Assembly (NCBI RefSeq): GCF_030269305.1
Contig: NZ_BSTC01000007.1
Location: 124,001-188,000, forward strand
Direction: 5' to 3'
Length of the DNA stretch: 64,000 nt
From: Kineosporia sp. NBRC 101731
Lineage (GTDB): Bacteria; Actinomycetota; Actinomycetes; Actinomycetales; Kineosporiaceae
Shown here one piece after another: positions 61,495 through 64,000 of this stretch (position 1 is the stretch's first letter; the number at the start of each line of letters is the position of its first letter). Both the position numbers and the translations under genes were made by a program. The notes beneath the pieces are model-generated. The model did no database searches and was not told where the DNA came from. It was given only the letters and a program-made list of their open reading frames with translations.

Positions 61495-62109
61495 GTGTCC
61501 ACAGTTCAGTACGAGACGCACGTGACCGTCCGCACCGAGAGTCCGGCCGAGAGTGATCGGCTGGAACGGTGTTGTGCGGTGGCAGATCTCAAGCTCACGC
61601 AGATCATGCTGGCTCGCGGCCGGACCCCGTCCCAGCTGATGGTCACGGCCGCCGGGGCGCGCTCCTATGCCGACGAGAGGGTGAAGGCCCGGGACGTCGT
61701 GGAGTGGTTGCGGGCGCAGGGGTTCGAGCCGGTGCGGGTGAAGATCGAGTCGACGACCGGGGCGCCCGAGGTACCGGCCGGACCGTGTTCGGACGGGCAG
61801 TACTACGAGCACCACGTGAAGCTCGTGCTGCCACCGGACTGCGACCTCGACACGCTGGCCGTCCGGGTGGTGCCGCACGGCGCGCACCTGTCCTGGAACG
61901 CGCGGCGTGCCCGGGCCGACGGCCGGCACGAGCGGTTCGTGACCCAGCGCTGCCGGGGCGTCGGCCCCGCGGGGGCTCAGGCGGCGCTGCTGCTGCTGCT
62001 GGAGGCGCTCGACGGGCTGGAGATCGTCGAGGTCGAGCAGGAATTCGTGCTGTACGACAGCTATCTCGCCCTCGATGAGGGCTGGATCGCGCAGGAGGTC
62101 AGAGCATGA
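61495..62109 (+). CDS. Hypothetical protein with two tandem YExHV-type domains, partner of a nucleotidyltransferase
   Basis: 204 aa from GTG 61495. Two similar halves are visible: VQYETHVTVRTE...LTQIMLARGRTP...MVTAAGARSY and later YYEHHVKLVLPP...DLDTLAVRVVPHG...RHERFVTQRC. The repeated YExHV, then a charged strand, suggest an internal duplication of a ~90-residue alpha+beta domain. The 3' end overlaps the start of the nucleotidyltransferase gene by 4 nt, with GGAGG for the next start inside this gene. I do not recognise the family. The tight coupling suggests a two-protein unit. Confidence 0.75.
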   Translation: MSTVQYETHVTVRTESPAESDRLERCCAVADLKLTQIMLARGRTPSQLMVTAAGARSYADERVKARDVVEWLRAQGFEPVRVKIESTTGAPEVPAGPCSDGQYYEHHVKLVLPPDCDLDTLAVRVVPHGAHLSWNARRARADGRHERFVTQRCRGVGPAGAQAALLLLLEALDGLEIVEVEQEFVLYDSYLALDEGWIAQEVRA

Positions 62110-63146
62110 CGAAGAAGACGTACCTGGCCGCGGCGGCCGGGGTCGAGGTGCCCCAGGCGCCGCTGGACGAGGCCACCCGGGAGTACAACGACCTCCCGGC
62201 GACGTTCCGCGCGATCGGCGCGCACGACGTCCATCAGCAGTTTCTCTTCGATCCCGCGACGCTGCACCACCGCAACGCCTACCGGGCCGGCGACCCGGAG
62301 TTCAGCGATCCGGCCCGGGGCGCGGTCTGGCGGGTCGCCCGGCGCCGGGCGTTGTTCCTGGCGCTCGCGGCCATCGCGGACTCGCCGTGGGTCGAGTCGC
62401 TGGTACTGCGCGGGAGCGTGGCCATGGCGCTCTGGCTCCCCGCCGCGGCCCGTGAGCCCGGTGACCTGGACTTCGTCGTGGTGCCGCCCACCCAGGCGAT
62501 CGATCACGCCGCATCGGTCGCGATGCTGGCCGCGATCCCTTCCCTGATGGCCACTTTCGCGAACGGTCAAGGTGGCGGCATCGACTTCGACGCGTCGCTG
62601 GCCGTGCTGGGTGACATCTGGACCTACGACCGGGTGCCGGGCCGGCGTCTGGTCCTGCCCTGGTCGGTGGCGCAGCAGCCGGATCAGCCGGATCAGCCTG
62701 AGCTGTCTGGGCTGCCGGGTGGGAACATCCAGCTCGACTTCGTCTTCAACGAGGTGATGCCTCAGGAGCCCGAGCTGGTGGAACTACCCGGCGGCGGTGT
62801 GGTGCAGGCGGCGTCACCGGCCCTGTCGCTGGCCTGGAAACTGCTCTGGCTGTTCACCGATACGCATCCGCAGGGCAAGGACCTCTACGACGCGGTGCTC
62901 CTGGCCGAGCACTACCCACTGCCGGACGAGCTGTTGCGCTGGGCGTTCGAGCAGGCCGGGCAACCCTCGGCGGTGTGGCACGCGCGCACCCTGACGATCG
63001 GTCACCTGCCGAACGCGGCCCGTGAGGCGCAGCTGGAGCATCTGGTGCTGGAGTACCCGCAGCTGCGGGAGGTGGCGCCAGAACTGGCGGGACGGCTGGT
63101 CCGGGCGCTCAGCCCCGGATCAACCGGATCAGCTGGATCAGCCTGA
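62106..63146 (+). CDS. AbiEii-type nucleotidyltransferase-like protein
   Basis: 346 aa. The nucleotidyltransferase-like motif is VLRGSVAMALWLPAAAREP followed by GDLDFVVVP, the G-S and D-x-D elements of the AbiEii/MNT superfamily. Later come LDFVFNEV, which can supply the third acidic residue, and LAWKLLWLFTD with KDLYDAVLLAEH, matching the Lys and (R/K)DLYD elements of AbiEii. AbiEii proteins are the toxin half of AbiE abortive-infection or toxin-antitoxin systems. Here the cognate antitoxin AbiEi is absent and a different protein sits upstream. A short in-frame repeat (QPDQPDQPE) lies mid-protein. Confidence 0.75.
   Translation: MTKKTYLAAAAGVEVPQAPLDEATREYNDLPATFRAIGAHDVHQQFLFDPATLHHRNAYRAGDPEFSDPARGAVWRVARRRALFLALAAIADSPWVESLVLRGSVAMALWLPAAAREPGDLDFVVVPPTQAIDHAASVAMLAAIPSLMATFANGQGGGIDFDASLAVLGDIWTYDRVPGRRLVLPWSVAQQPDQPDQPELSGLPGGNIQLDFVFNEVMPQEPELVELPGGGVVQAASPALSLAWKLLWLFTDTHPQGKDLYDAVLLAEHYPLPDELLRWAFEQAGQPSAVWHARTLTIGHLPNAAREAQLEHLVLEYPQLREVAPELAGRLVRALSPGSTGSAGSA
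62676..62702 (+). repeat. In-frame 9-bp tandem repeat in the nucleotidyltransferase gene
   Basis: CAGCCGGAT, CAGCCGGAT, CAGCCTGAG encode Gln-Pro-Asp, Gln-Pro-Asp, Gln-Pro-Glu. Being 9 bp, changes in copy number keep the frame. Confidence 0.7.
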
Positions 63147-63151
63147 TCAGG
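63117..63151 (+). repeat. 9-bp tandem repeat across the 3' end of the nucleotidyltransferase gene
   Basis: GGATCAACC, GGATCAGCT, GGATCAGCC, TGATCAGGG. It covers the last codons and stop (63144-63146) and reaches the convergent gene's stop. It contains the gatcagc core also seen at 62681-62700. Confidence 0.75.
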
Positions 63152-63827
63152 GGTGGCCGCTCCAGGCCTCGTGGTTCTCGACGTCGACCACGAACCGGAA
63201 GGTGCCGCGCGACTCGTACTCCTGCACGGGAACCAGATGCCAGGTCTCGTCCTCGGGGGCCTCGTCGGGAGAGGCGACGACCCCGACGAAGCCCGTGGGC
63301 ACGGTCTCGTGCCAGTCGCCCCAGACCTGCCGGGCGATCGGGCCGGACTTGCGCACCCAGGCCGGGCGGGGAGTTTCGGGCACCTGCTGGTCGGCGGGGG
63401 CGCTCGCCGCGATCGGGATGAGCTGGGTGCGTTCGGGGAGGGGTTCGCTGCTGTCGTTCGTGGTGGTCGCCTCGGTTGTGCTGGAGATGACGGGGGCCGT
63501 CACCACCGCGAGCTCGGCTGCGAGAACGATGGTGTAGCACTGCGAGTCAGCCTGCTGCTGGAGTGCGTGGGCCTGCTCGACCAGCGCGTCGGGGAACAGC
63601 GCCGGGAAGGTGATGGCCACGATCGCCCAGTGCCGATCTTCGTCGCTGTGCCCGTACCATCCGGTGGGAATGCGCCAGATCTCGTGGACGCGGGCGTTCA
63701 GCTGCCGGGGCACGAAGTATCCGGTGCCGGTGTCGGTGTGCACGCGCAGGATGCCTTCGGTGCCCACCTGGTCGAACGCACGGATGCTGCCCCAGGGGCT
63801 CAGGGGCGGCGGTTCGGTGGTGAGCAT
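63147..63827 (-). CDS. Hypothetical protein
   Basis: 226 aa from ATG 63827. An N-terminal ~100 residues hold an alpha+beta domain (WGSIRAFDQVGTEGILRVHT, VHEIWRIPTGWYGHSDEDRH, ITFPALFPDALVEQAHALQQ). A Ser/Thr/Pro-rich linker follows (ISSTTEATTTNDSSEPLPER), and then a C-terminal segment with WHETVPTGFVGVVASP and WHLVPVQEYES. There is no signal peptide or membrane helix. No family recognised. It converges with the nucleotidyltransferase, their stops meeting head-on at 63146/63147. Confidence 0.7.
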   Translation of the reverse strand: MLTTEPPPLSPWGSIRAFDQVGTEGILRVHTDTGTGYFVPRQLNARVHEIWRIPTGWYGHSDEDRHWAIVAITFPALFPDALVEQAHALQQQADSQCYTIVLAAELAVVTAPVISSTTEATTTNDSSEPLPERTQLIPIAASAPADQQVPETPRPAWVRKSGPIARQVWGDWHETVPTGFVGVVASPDEAPEDETWHLVPVQEYESRGTFRFVVDVENHEAWSGHP

Positions 63828-64000
63828 CGTTCCTCCGGTTTCTGCCTACGTGTACTACCCGTCACACGTCCAGCTCTGCGTGATGGGCAAGGCATTGACC
63901 GTAACCGAATTTGACTCGGATGTGCACCGGTGCTGCACATCTGGTGTCCGGTCTCACGGCCGCAACATGGCTGGTGGGAAGCGGAATGGGCCTTTCCGGG
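63828..64000. other. Right end of window, no gene seen
   Basis: 173 nt upstream of the minus-strand gene at 63827. It should contain that gene's promoter; I see no further coding sequence before the window ends. Confidence 0.5.

Noticed and set aside
1-64000. CRISPR array, tRNA/rRNA genes, prophage or insertion sequence
   Set aside because: No regular repeat-spacer pattern, cloverleaf, conserved rRNA stretch, transposase or integrase motif was found on reading.

Overview
The window is about 70% G+C by eye, with strong third-position GC bias, many GTG starts and long antisense open frames. It carries PKS/NRPS genes, ECF sigma factors, a DUF1996 secreted protein, an OtrA-like ribosome-protection GTPase, F420-type domains and the tail of a geosmin-type terpene cyclase. 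All of this points to the chromosome of a filamentous, secondary-metabolite-producing actinomycete. I cannot name the genus from sequence alone. No rRNA, tRNA, CRISPR array, integrase or intact insertion sequence was seen.

1-16.2 kb is the right part of a biosynthetic cluster, truncated at the window edge. It has a carrier-protein fragment, an AMP-ligase-KR-ACP loading protein, one KS-AT-KR-ACP PKS module, two ABC exporter half-genes, a stand-alone adenylation enzyme (code resembles Ser), a condensation-like protein with an altered active-site motif, and a small unknown protein. Stop and start codons overlap from gene 1 to gene 6, so these are translationally coupled.

16.3-23.1 kb holds two small unknown ORFs and then a tight module: an HD-domain/P-loop polynucleotide-kinase-like protein, an RNA ligase overlapping it by 4 nt, and 47 nt later a giant STAND NTPase with 14 WD40 blades. 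I regard this as the best candidate for an undescribed system: an end-healing and sealing RNA-repair pair beside a sensor-type NTPase. A separate RtcB RNA ligase lies at 46-47 kb.

23.1-47.2 kb is mostly housekeeping and accessory single genes: a terpene-cyclase remnant, VOC protein, MFS pumps, TVP38-like protein, RidA, a PNPOx-ferredoxin reductase fusion, an FAD monooxygenase, a secreted hydrolase, an ECF sigma factor with three tandem, progressively decayed partner-gene copies, a frameshifted membrane-protein pseudogene, a membrane-Ddn-like fusion, a SNF2 helicase with arfB, an SDR, an MFS/LysR divergent pair, and a DUF1996 protein.

47.4-52.0 kb is a four-gene minus-strand operon (GMC oxidoreductase, class-III aminotransferase, sulfotransferase, TauE/SafE permease) that looks like a small sulfated-metabolite pathway. 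Its first and last genes seem to start at ATC and ATT, each behind a good Shine-Dalgarno sequence.

52.3-63.8 kb has otsB with a glycosyltransferase, ACC deaminase (acdS) with a GntR regulator, a methyltransferase, an ECF sigma factor with a SnoaL-like tail, a Tet/OtrA-like GTPase followed by a perfect 54-bp palindrome, and a two-gene nucleotidyltransferase module. Three copies of one inverted-repeat family lie at gene ends (27.9, 41.0 and 56.4 kb), and short tandem repeats sit at several gene ends between 53 and 63 kb. All functional calls rest on reading motifs; no database search was run.
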